Below are positions 32,593-42,812 of a stretch of 64,000 nucleotides of DNA, piece by piece; positions within the stretch are counted from its first letter, which is position 1, and each line of letters starts with the position of its first letter. A program made the translations under genes and the position numbers. Under the pieces are notes generated by a model. It had not been told where the DNA came from. It made no database searches and was given only the letters and a program-made list of their open reading frames with translations. Origin of the DNA: Saccharum officinarum (Eukaryota; Streptophyta; Magnoliopsida; Poales; Poaceae). Where the stretch lies: NCBI GenBank assembly GCA_020631735.1, contig CM036168.1:100894036-100958035 (forward strand), in the 5' to 3' direction.

Positions 32593-33031
32593 CTGCCGGT
32601 GCCGCCCGCCCGTTCCATTCCATCTCGGCTTCTCTCGCTGGAAAGTCCAACGGTCACTCTTCCCAATCGACCAGCCAAACTTTTTTAAGCGCCCGGCCCC
32701 CCTCTCCCCGAGACCGAAGCGCCAAGAGGAGCCCGGACAAGTCACGCCACTCCACTCCCCCGGCTCGAAACGCACACCGCGCGCGCAAGCCCACACACAC
32801 ACACAGCACACAGGCCCTCGCCTCGTCGCGCGCGCTACCCCGGGCCGGCCGAGGAACGGAGCAGCGCGCCGCTGCACCGCAGTGCAGCAGCAAGCGAGCG
32901 CAGCACGGTGCACGACGCCACCGGCGCGCGCGCGCCGTGCGTACGTACGGGCACGTGGTGGTACTTGATACCTGCTCCGCGACAACTTGGAGCTCGATAG
33001 AGCAGGCACCACCAGGCAGGCGCGTCGTGGG

Positions 33032-36000
33032 ATGGGGAGCGCGGGGGAGGAGGAGAGGGAGGCCCGGAGCGAGGCGGCGTTCACGGACTCCGCCTCCGCC
33101 GACGGGAGCAGCTCCAGCTCCGACGCCGCGTCCACCGACGAGTGGCCGCCCGCGGCCAGGAAGCCGGGCGGCTGCGCCTCCGACACCGACGTGGCCAGGC
33201 AGCAGCACAAGCACAAGCGCAGAGCACCATCAGGTGACCACCTTGTATGCTAGTATCATTACTCGCGGCATCCCGGGTTTTCGGTGGCGAAATTCTCTAA
33301 TGTGCGCGCGCCTTGTGTTTCGATCGACGACTGAGCTGACAGAGATGGAGATGATGAAGGAGCGGTTCGCGAAGCTGCTGCTCGGCGAGGACATGTCCGG
33401 GAGCGGCAAGGGCGTCTGCACGGCGCTCGCCATCTCCAACGCAATCACCAACCTCTGCGGTCAGAACTCGCCGCCGTGACCACCTCCCACACCATTGCTT
33501 GTATTGTAGCGGAGTTTAGTAAATTCCCAAATAACGCAAAGCGTCTTGCGGTTCGCAGCTACCATCTTCGGGCAGCTCTGGAGGCTGGAGCCGCTCCCGC
33601 CGGAGAAGAAGGCCATGTGGCGGCGGGAGATGGACTGGCTGCTCTGCGTCAGCGACCACATCGTCGAGCTGGTCCCCACGTGGCAGTCATTCCCCGACGG
33701 AACCAGGCTTGAGGTGCGCCTAGCAAACACGCCATCATCCTCTTCATCCACCATTTCATTCATCCCACAACATTCCGGCCGTAGCACCGAGGGCTGAAAT
33801 ATCCAGCGGGTATCACGCGTTTTTCTTTTGGTTTCCATCTAAGTGTACGGACCCGATACGGGATGTGCAAGTCCAATTTATGCATTGGAAATTGAAATGG
33901 CGTTCAAATTTCTTGCTCGTACGGTGAACGCTTATAATTTCACAGTTGATAATTGAGCACTGCCACACTGACGATATGAGGTTCTCAAACTGGAATTCAT
34001 ATTTTCTGGCCTTCTGGGAAAACAGTACTAATGTCGTGGTTGTTCAATAGCAGGTACAACAGCTGGGTCTCGATAGAAGTGTTGAGTGTAGCAGAACAGT
34101 TTATAATGGGCCTTTAGATGCATATGGACCACTGGAAAATGATATATTAAACGTGAGCTTAGCTACCCTGGATTTAGTATCAAGTAACTTGATTTTGCTC
34201 TAACGGAGAAAAGAAAAATGGTGCGAGAAAGGATTAGCTGAAAATTATACTAGTCATAGAAAATGCTGTAATAGTAGATATGTTCATCAGTGAAATGGCA
34301 AAAGGCTATACCTAAATTTGTGAACATACACAGGCAATTTCTCTAATTTTGTAAAGAGAACAAGGAAATTTCAAACAGAAGTCAGCAATAATGATTATCT
34401 GTTTCTGCAGTGAGTAAATTCCAACTGAAAGCTATCAATGAGTGTCACTAAGGTGTAGTAATGTCTGTACTCATTAGACACCGAACATATAAATCATGAG
34501 ATTTGTATGTACGTACAATGCATTAGACACCTAACATATATTAAATGTTTGTACGCATGATGCATAATATAAATCATGAGATTGCATACATTTCAGATCA
34601 TAAAAAGTGGACCACTTTCGATTTGTACTTATTGTTTAAGGATTACTATGCATTACACACTGAAATTGATGCATGTCATTGCCACTCAATAACTAATTGC
34701 ACAAATGTCTTGATGTCGTATTTCAGATCATGACAACTAGACCACGGTCTGATTTGTACATTAATCTTCCAGCGCTCCGGAAGCTGGATCATATGCTCCT
34801 TGTGAGTTTTTCTGTACTGTGGATTCATTGCAGTTGATCGAAAAATTCAGTTCTCTTATAGCACCATATTCTGACAGGAAATCCTGGAAAGCTTCAGAGA
34901 CCCAGAGTTCTGGTATGTTGAGCAAGGTATTGCTGCACCAGATTGCGACGGCTCTGCATCCTTTAGGACGGCTTTTCACCGCCGTGATGAGAAATGGTGG
35001 CTCCCAGTGCCTCGCGTGCCTCCCGGTGGCCTTCACAACAAAACGAGGAAGCAGCTCCAGCACAAACGTGATTGTGCAAACCAAATCCTGAAGGCTGCCA
35101 TGGCCATCAACAGCAATGCTTTAGCAGAGATGGAGGTCCCTGAATCTTATCTTGACTCCCTACCAAAGGTATACCATGCGTTCTTCTGTAATCAAAACTC
35201 ATGGATGCGCAATGTCCACAGCATTTCTTAGTGTCAGCTCTGAACATGTTGCACTAAACTTGATTTCAGAATGGAAGGGCAACCTTAGGTGATATCATAT
35301 ACCGCTACATAACGTCTGATCAGTTCTCCCCTGAGTGCCTTCTTGATTGCCTGGACCTATCCACGGAGTACCAGGCCCTGGAAATCGCAAACCGTGTCGA
35401 GGCGTCAGTGTATGTGTGGCGCCGGAGGGTTGCTGCCAAACCAGTAAATGGCTTGGGCCGAAGCAGCAGTGCTAGATCATCATGGGGCATGGTAAAGGAC
35501 ATGATAGTAGACTCGGAGAAGAGAGAGCTGCTAGCTGAACGAGCAGAGGGCTGCTAATATGCTTGAAGCAAAGGTTTCCTGGGTTGACACAGACAAGCCT
35601 GGACATGAGCAAAATTCAGTACAACAAGGTTTCTATCTCTCTCTGTTTCTCCCAATATTCTAGCTATTACCAAATTACAGGTCAATAACTGATGCCGCTC
35701 TTGCTGGTAAGCAATTTTCAGGATGTGGGCAAATCAATCCTGGAGAGCTATTCGAGGGTGTTAGAAAGTTTGGCTTCAAACATCGTCACTCGCATCGACG
35801 ATCTGCTGAACATTGATGAGTTGAACAGACACGCTGAACATTTCACAGCAACAGGTGATGCAGGCTGCAAGATTGCTTGCAGCCAGACTGCTGTTCCATC
35901 CTTCCCAGTGCCAGCCTCTGGCACACCATTCATGACGGCATATGCCACGCCTAGCTTCTCGCCGGCGCAATTGGCAAGCCCATCGAAGAAAGAGAGGACG

Positions 36001-36144
36001 TTGCTGACTCCAGGCAGACGGTCTCAGCATAGTAGGGGTGCTGGCACAAAGAAAGGTTTGATGGATCATGTCGGTACAGAAATCAAAGGGACGATAATCA
36101 GCAGCGGTATGATGATCGATGTCTCTACTACTACAGAGCTGTAA
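33032..36144 (+). CDS. RopGEF (PRONE-domain Rho-of-plants exchange factor), 7 exons, one-base frame break
   Basis: Exons 33032-33233, 33343-33459, 33559-33713, 34727-34801, 34878-35168, 35270-35628 and 35722-36144 give about 540 residues. The first 70 are acidic/Ser-rich (regulatory N-terminus). The PRONE domain follows with clear landmarks: [152 protein letters not shown] and [19 protein letters not shown]. The C-terminal about 90 residues are variable, as in the family. It activates ROP GTPases at the plasma membrane, in tip growth and signalling. Exon 6 is one base short at the G-run 35548-35550 (GAGGG before CTGCTAATA), which would stop translation inside PRONE unless it is an assembly error. 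Confidence 0.9.
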
Positions 36145-36571
36145 CTGTAAGCTCATCAGATCGCCAAGATTAGTCTTTGTGTATATGTGTCTGTGTCTGT
36201 CTGTCTCTGTGTGAGAGTCCAGGATTTTACTGGCATATTGCATTTTTTTTATTTCTGTACCTAGGCTTTTACTGGTACACTGCACTGCTGTTTGCTGACA
36301 GCCTGATACCCTGATGACATGATGTAGACTACTATTATACTCTGTACGAGGAGTTTCAGTCTGATCTGAATTTGTTGAATTTTTACGTTTGAAATTAACA
36401 AAGACTGGGGACATTTGTTGTGAAAACCAACTCTTTGTTCTGAGGAGACTAGTGCAGCAGGAAGTGATAGAAGCTTCTCATTTGAGGTGGGAGCTCCACC
36501 AAATGTTGCTGAGAAAGCCCATAGCACTGTTTGGAGCCCTTTCCTTAGATACATAACTTCTGAGCAAGGTA

Positions 36572-37016
36572 CTAAATAGCGTATAGCGGGTCGGTAGCGG
36601 ATTGGCGTCGAGGTAGCGGATTGCGGACGATATTGCGGACGATAAGTTCCAATAACGACACCCCGATAGTCCCATATAATTTTAAGTACATATATCATGA
36701 ATAATGAGTATAAATAATTTTAAGTGCATGTATCATGAATAATTTTAAGTTTCACAGCCGATGCGTGAGTATTTGAATTTGAGGTGTGGGTCATAGTGGG
36801 GTGGACTAATTAGGGATATTTGCTTCCATGCTATTGCGGCCTGCTACGTGCAATTGCGGCCGCAATATCGGCCCGCTATTCAAAATTGCGGCCGCAAAGT
36901 TCCAAGATGCAAAGTTTAGAGCGCTACCTCATAGCGGTAGCGGCAATAGACCGCTACCGCTATTGCGGGTGCAATTGCGGCCGCTACCACCGCTACTTAT
37001 AGCTTCTGAGTACCAA
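36572..37016. repeat. GCGGCCGC/TAGCGG-rich foldback element downstream of RopGEF
   Basis: The left end GGTACTAAATAGCG and right end TTCTGAGTACC are loosely inverted. The interior repeats TAGCGGTAGCGG, ATTGCGGCCGCAA and CCGCTACCGCTATTGCGG in both orientations. No gene. Confidence 0.5.
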
Positions 37017-37498
37017 GGTCTCTCTATGCACCCGTGCGTATGACATATATTAACATGGTTTTGTATCCAAATTTTAGACGGCCGCAGAAAATCCTTAAGC
37101 TGGAAGTTCTTTGAAGGATACTAGTGATGATAGTAAGAAAACATCTACTGTGGAGGCTGGTAAAGAACAGTTATCAGAAAGGAAAGTGACTGAAAGTTCT
37201 GGGGGCGCCCCCCTGAGTGTTCAGGTATGCAAACCTCCTATATTTTGACGGTTCGAAGCTATTAGAAAATTAATTGACTTGAATATTTCATTTTCTTCTG
37301 CAGATTTAGTGAATTTTCCATTCACAGATCCACAACATTTGCAGCTACGTGCACAGATATTTGTTTATGGAGCTCTTATGTGAGTTATAATTCTCTTATA
37401 AAGTTACTCATATCCCAAATATAATAAATCCATATAGCCTTATCTCGTATGCACCAATTATAAATCCGTGACAAACTCCAATGCACATTTTACCTTAG

Positions 37499-37740
37499 AG
37501 CCTGTTTAGCTGGTGAAAAGACCCAAAAAAGTTTGCACAGTAACTGTCACATCGAATCTTTGGACGCATGCATGAAGCATTAAATGTAGGTAAAAAAAAT
37601 AATTAATTGCACAGTTTGTCTATAAATGTCGAGACAAATCTTTTGAGCCTAGTTAGTCCATGATTGAATAAATTTTGTCAAATAACAACGAAAAGTGCTA
37701 CAAGAACTTTACCCAAACTTTTTCACCATCTAAACAGGCC
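37499..37740. mobile_element. Tourist-like MITE
   Basis: GCCTGTTTAGCTGG to CATCTAAACAGGCC, with CGTCACATCGAATC-like and CTTTTGAGCCTAGTTAGTCC family words. It lies between the gene fragments at 37380 and 38378. Confidence 0.75.
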
Positions 37741-37852
37741 CTTATTCTCCCATTTCTGCCCCTTCTTAATTGCACCCTGACCAGTCTGCCCCTTCTTAAT
37801 TGCACCCTGACCAGTGCAGTAAACTTGTCACCTATCTAACTCTAGCAGTAAG

Positions 37853-38082
37853 GGGGTGTTTGGTTTGCCCTGTTAAAGTTTAACAGGTATTGTAGCACTT
37901 TCGTCTTATTTGGCAATTAGTGTCCAATCATAGACTAATTAGGCTTAATAGATTCGTCTCATGAATTACTCTTAATCTGTGCCGACATGCATGTAATTAG
38001 TCTATATTTAGTACTCTGTGCATGTGCCGCAACCTTCGATGTGATGTGTGTTAAAAAAAACAGAGGCAACCAAACGGGGCCT
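37853..38082. mobile_element. Tourist-like MITE (GGGTGTTTGG type)
   Basis: GGGGGTGTTTGGTTTGCC to AACCAAACGGGGCC. Same subfamily as 3600-3823 and the outer element at 6559-7034. Confidence 0.75.
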
Positions 38083-38813
38083 AAGTTTATTCTTGTGCCC
38101 AAGGCGAAATTTGAGGAGCATAGTGCCATTGTACCTGTTGCCTTAATTCTTGTGCCGAAGGCGAAATTTGATGATATTTGGGATTGGTTGGAGTATTTAT
38201 TTGTAAATGTGAGATCTAATATAAGTTAATTTTCTTGTGCCATTGTACCCGTTGCCTTAAGTTTATTTGGGATTGGTTGGAGTATTTAATTGGGATTGGT
38301 TGGGCTGCGTCTCAAGCAAAGTATGAGCCTGGGAGTCAAATTTCATTAGCTTCAATAATAAAGGGCCTGGTCTCACTGGTGGAACCCCAGCTAAATCTGT
38401 TTCTGCTACAAGTTTTCAGAGCTCTGAAGTTCAGGTTTCTGAGGACCCTGCAGAGAGAAGACCGTGTGACTCGGTTCTCGCGTTTTCAAGAACTCCGGCC
38501 TGCTCTGCAATCCTAGAGTCAGCCCGCCGACATGCCCGTGATGATTGTGAACCGACAAAGTAGTCGAATCTTCGATCACAGGCCATTTACGTGGCAGCTG
38601 TTCAGAGACTCCAAAGAGAGTTGTATGGTCGTTAAGCCCTTCCTCACCATAGTGGAGCGCAGTAGGTAATGCTACTTAAACGGAGAAGCTCGGCGCATGC
38701 AGCACAAAGACGACGCTAGTGCAGCGTCCACTTCGGCCGTTTCACATCATGAGCCGCGGAAAACCTCAAGCAAACCATGATGGCTCGCGTCCACGCTCGA
38801 GGCCCCGGGACTG

Positions 38814-38819
38814 TATATG
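38814..38819 (+). promoter_or_regulatory. TATA-like box of the lipid-transfer gene
   Basis: TATATG in CTGTATATGTAGCCACC, about 120 bp before the ATG at 38937. Spacing and context are ordinary for a plant promoter. Confidence 0.5.
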
Positions 38820-38936
38820 TAGCCACCTCCGTGATGCCGAGGAGGCCATCACTTCATCAGAGACTTCAGAGTTCAGTGTAGTGCAGTGAAGGCAGCAGCA
38901 GAGCGTGAGGTGCAGTGCACTACCAGGCATCAAGAA

Positions 38937-39394
38937 ATGGAGCTCCAGGCAAGGAGCCTCTGCGTCGTGGCCATGCTCCTGGTGGCCGGCCTCGCGGGGC
39001 TGGATACGGCGCACGGTGCGGGGGAGTGCGGCCGCGTCCCGGTGGACCAGGTGGCGCTCAAGCTTGCGCCGTGCGCGGCGGCCACGCAGAACCCGCGCGC
39101 CGCGGTGCCGCCGAGCTGCTGCGCGCCATCGGGCGCAGCCCCAAGTGTCTGTGCGCCGTCATGCTGTCCGACACCGCGCGCAAGGCCGGCGTCAAGCCTG
39201 CCGTGGCCATGACCATCCCCAAGCGCTGCGCCATCGCCAACCGCCCCGTCGGCTACAAATGCGGCCGTGAGCGCCCCTGCGATCCTCATCGTTTTGTTGA
39301 AAGATAACAACATGGCGTCAACATCATTTGCTTTATTCTGCCTTTCTCACTATCTGTTTTTTTTTTTCACTCTGCAGCATATACCCTGCCATGA
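38937..39394 (+). pseudogene. DIR1-like lipid-transfer protein gene with a frame-breaking deletion
   Basis: Exon 1 38937-39266, intron to 39377, exon 2 39378-39394; splicing gives the family's GPYTLP C-terminus exactly. Residues 1-29 are a signal peptide (LCVVAMLLVAGLAGLDTAHG), so the product would be secreted. All eight cysteines of the LTP fold are encoded (ECG, APC, SCC, CLC, KRC, YKC) with the DIR1-type words VDQVALKLAPCA, RSPKCLCAVML and TIPKRCAIANRPVGYKCG. The frame changes between SCCA and RAIGRSPK at about 39118-39127. About 10 bases are missing compared with the usual SCCAAVRAIGRSPK, in a GC-rich GCTGCGCGCC context with short direct repeats. Family members carry lipids or defence signals. 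As read the protein would end aberrantly, so I call it broken. Confidence 0.75.
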
Positions 39395-41301
39395 AGTGAC
39401 CATTCATGAGGAGCAAAGTGATGGCTGGCAGAGTGGCAGTGGCACGACTCCAAACTCTGACTAGCAATATGCCGTGACCTCGGTCATATCTTACTTTTCA
39501 CAGATCCCCAGAATAATGTTGCTGTAATAATGCCTGAACTTTGGAATAAAAGTATTTCTTTTTCCTGAAGTCGATAATACTGTAAAATGTAATTGACAAG
39601 AACAGTGTCCAAACTTCTGTCAAATTCAAGCTGGTAAAGGTGTACAATGTGAAGTCATCGCCGCTTCTCCAGCACATTATTTTTTGCTTTGGAGCGACGA
39701 TCCACTTGTACAGACATTTGACTCTAAGGAGTCAGACACCAAACCGCTCATATTACTGGCGGAATGGACAGGGACACTTTTATGCAATCTAATTCATACT
39801 GTGCTACATCATTACATTGCACATCTAAAGCAGAGACTATGAAAGACACACATTACATCTGCCCAGGTGAGGTGATGCTTCTAAATACTGGCACCACCAT
39901 TGGATTGGACGAAAGCGGGTCCACTATGATACGACAATACTACTAGCAGTCAAGGAAGTCGAGCTTCACTGCCTCCCCTTTCTATTCCTGCCATTAAGAA
40001 CGCAATAGAACTGTGAGGAAAACTGACAAAACTAATAACATGATATAAATAAACACTATTCATCAAAGGCTGCATAACAACAGGCAGATCATCAGTTACA
40101 TATATGCTTGGGCTTGGCTCCTATCCCATTTTCAATTTCATAAAAAACCTAGATCTTTGTCATTGATTTTCTATGTTAACAAAGTAAGCATTTCTATGCT
40201 TTACAAAAGAACTGTTAGTAAATTTATTTCATGATTTGAACCTTATCAGAACAGAAGTTTGCCACCTACTCATTCTCTAAAGAACAAAACGATGGCATAG
40301 AAGATGGAACAGCAGCCAAGTAATGTAGTAGATCAATAGAGATTAAAATTAAATTCTGCTTAGCTTCTTGACATGTAACTAAATTGTGGAGATATCTAAT
40401 TTACACTATTATCTAAGGTTTCCCTTACGCCCCAATTATGAGACATTGCATCAGCGCGCTCAATAGTCAGGCGTGCTTTCCTTGATTGGCTTCTCACTCT
40501 AAGTGGGTTTACGTGACAACAACGCTAGCCCATATAACCATACTGAAAACGATGCAACTAATTATCAGCCAACACAATACTGAAACATCAGTAATTAATT
40601 ATTTGCCTACACCATATGAAAATGATGTAAAGGTAGATGTCAATCAAAGTTTTCACTCCAAGACAGTTAATCCCACCCCACCCACTGGCCTTTCTCCACA
40701 GGCACATCGTTGTATATCAATCTGGCAGCTAGTTTTCTGCAGAAAAATTAATTGTCTACCAAAAAATGATGACAGTTGGAGTCACACAAACAATGAAACA
40801 AATAAAATAAGCTTCATTTTTATAGGTTAATACCGCAAACACGAAAGGGAGAGATGGAAGTTAGACTAAGAGTTGAACTATGCACTAACAGAATTTCATC
40901 ATAGGAGTGGAATTGGTTGGGCATCCTCTTTAGGAAAAAGTTGTTTGGACACTTTATCACTTGAGATACCAATATAAACTCGGTTTCCTCACAGAGAATA
41001 CCTTTGAGAAATTCACGTCATGCTAGAACTATATATTCTTACTTTTGGAAAAGGAGAGAGCATATGCTCCCTTCTATATGAAGAACTAAGATTACACGTC
41101 ACGTATCATAGGCCAAGTGAGCCAGTATCTACAAACTATCAGCTGCGAGTATTAATATGGAATTTGAAAGGATTCTCTGGTACAAAAATGTGAGATGGAT
41201 AGCATACGCATTGGCAGAGTATAGCAACAAACTTTGTAGCTTTAACAGTAATAAGATCCTCCTGTTTACCTTGTTCTTCAAGGAGAGGCCACCAGGTTCT
41301 C
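39395..41301. other. Gene-free stretch between converging genes
   Basis: Probably contains the 3' UTRs of the lipid-transfer gene (+) and of the gene at 41302-42812 (-). No further gene or clear repeat is seen. Confidence 0.5.
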
Positions 41302-42812
41302 TTAGTAATAAAATGAGCCTGTGAGCCCCACAAAAGAAAAAAAAACAGAGTTAAGAAGCTTGAACAGATAGTTATGATATCTGTTTCAATATTAACATAA
41401 TGATATACCTTGCCACCAGTCGCCATGAGAATCTGCGGCTGGATCTTTCTTGTCCCCTTTGTACTGAAAACACACACGTTAAATTCAAAGCCTTGCTGGA
41501 GTGCAGAGTAATTCATGATGATCTAAAAAACTGTGAACTAAAAATCACAAGAAAGAGTTCTATTTCTAGGTTCAGTAATTCTTACATCAGTGGGGGATTC
41601 TGTTGCTTTCTTGGTAGTAGAGCTGCCATAAAAATATTCTCGACCACCATAATGAACAGATGATCCAAAACACGACGTATCAACTGAATCATAAGGCGGC
41701 AAATTTTTACCATCCTTTGCATACGCGGTACGACTTTTGGAAGGAGCCCATTGCGGTTTACCATCTGGACATCAAATCAATCTTTGTTCAGTCGAGATCA
41801 AAATATCAAACTAATCATTGTTCAGTAAATTTTCAGCTGTGTCATACCCTCAATGTTCTTCCCAACTATAACCAAGTAAAATGATCAACCCAGATAATAA
41901 ACAGTCCAAAGTCATGCAGACCAGAGTTGGAGGCTAAAAGTATCTATGAGTCGACAAAACAATACACACACTGACACACTGTATCTATCATCTACTTCAT
42001 CTAAGCAAATGGTAACAAATATATCCTACATGATTCCCAAGATTCATCTGGGAATGCAATTTAAAAAGAACTCTGGGAATGTAATTATTTTCGCGATACA
42101 AAGGCTCTTCGGTTTTATTAGCACAACAGTTCCTCCTAATAGCAAATAGGATAACAGAAATAAGACGAAACTGGGTAATTCCACAACTACCTGTCACGCC
42201 AGCTTGTGCGCTCCCGCTCTGCCCTTTGTAAAGAATGTTGTACAAGTCCTGATCTTTCCCATTTGCCTTGAAAACGAAAGGGGAAAAGACGAAGAAAGAA
42301 TTTTACTAATATATACCAACAGCAAAGAAATGTTTTGAAAAATATATACATAACCTTTTTTAGGGACATTAGGTATTCATATCACCATCACTCTTAAATA
42401 ATCCTCTGAAATTGTGTTTAGAAAACGATACTCTACGATAATAATAATAGCACATCCTTATGAAAAAGGGGCGTATCCACATTCGAAACACGCCAAACTT
42501 AACAAAAATGGAAAAGGGAAAACTATGGTATATAACTAGGAACGCGCCTGTACGCGAAGAAACCCATCTGCATCATCGTAAATAATAAAGTTAAAGAAAA
42601 AATTCCACGTCGAGCTCGAACCTGACAACGAGGCATAGCATCGAACAGGAGAGGGGCGTCAAGAAACGTACCGCGGGCGCCGGCGGGTAGAACAAGCTGC
42701 TCAACGGGGACTCGGCTTCGGTGGCGGCGGCGGCCCCGGCGCCGCGAGGAGAGGACTTCTTGGGTTCCATGGCGTGGGGCTGGTGCTGAGGAGAGGACTT
42801 CTTCGGCTCCAT
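41302..42812 (-). CDS. Conserved plant protein of unknown function, 5 exons
   Basis: Exons on the minus strand 42672-42812, 42191-42266, 41586-41764, 41409-41463 and 41302-41318 join in phase with GT/AG borders to give 155 residues. The start MEPKKSSPQHQPHAMEPKKS contains a local duplication (MEPKKSSP twice), then Ala-rich sequence and SPLSSLFYPPAPA. The rest is polar with aromatic islands: GKDQDLYNILYKGQSG, KPQWAPSKSRTAYAKDGK, SSVHYGGREYFYGSS, then DWWQGSFYY at the very end. The last exon is only 17 bases, and its good fit supports the model. No known domain, signal peptide or membrane segment is visible; probably soluble. I do not recognise its function. Several long introns account for most of the span. 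Confidence 0.78.

Larger units (their letters stand above)
37075..38565 (+). pseudogene. Scattered exon-like fragments of a larger gene (possibly G2484-1/agenet-like)
   Basis: Three pieces read like protein: 37084-37226 (KDTSDDSKKTSTVEAGK then KVTESSGGAPLSVQ, after a stop at 37099, ending at a GT donor), 37306-37380 (DLVNFPFTDPQHLQLRAQ then IFVYGALM, after an AG acceptor) and about 38378-38565 (GGTPAKSVSATSFQSSEVQV, then DSVLAFSRTPACSAILESAR to a TAG). The middle piece resembles, from memory, the plant G2484-1-type large agenet proteins. The pieces do not join in frame and MITEs lie between them, so this is probably a dead 3' part of a gene. Confidence 0.45.

Noticed and set aside
32542..33216. 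224-codon minus frame upstream of RopGEF
   Set aside because: Antisense of the RopGEF leader and first exon and crosses the MULE terminus.
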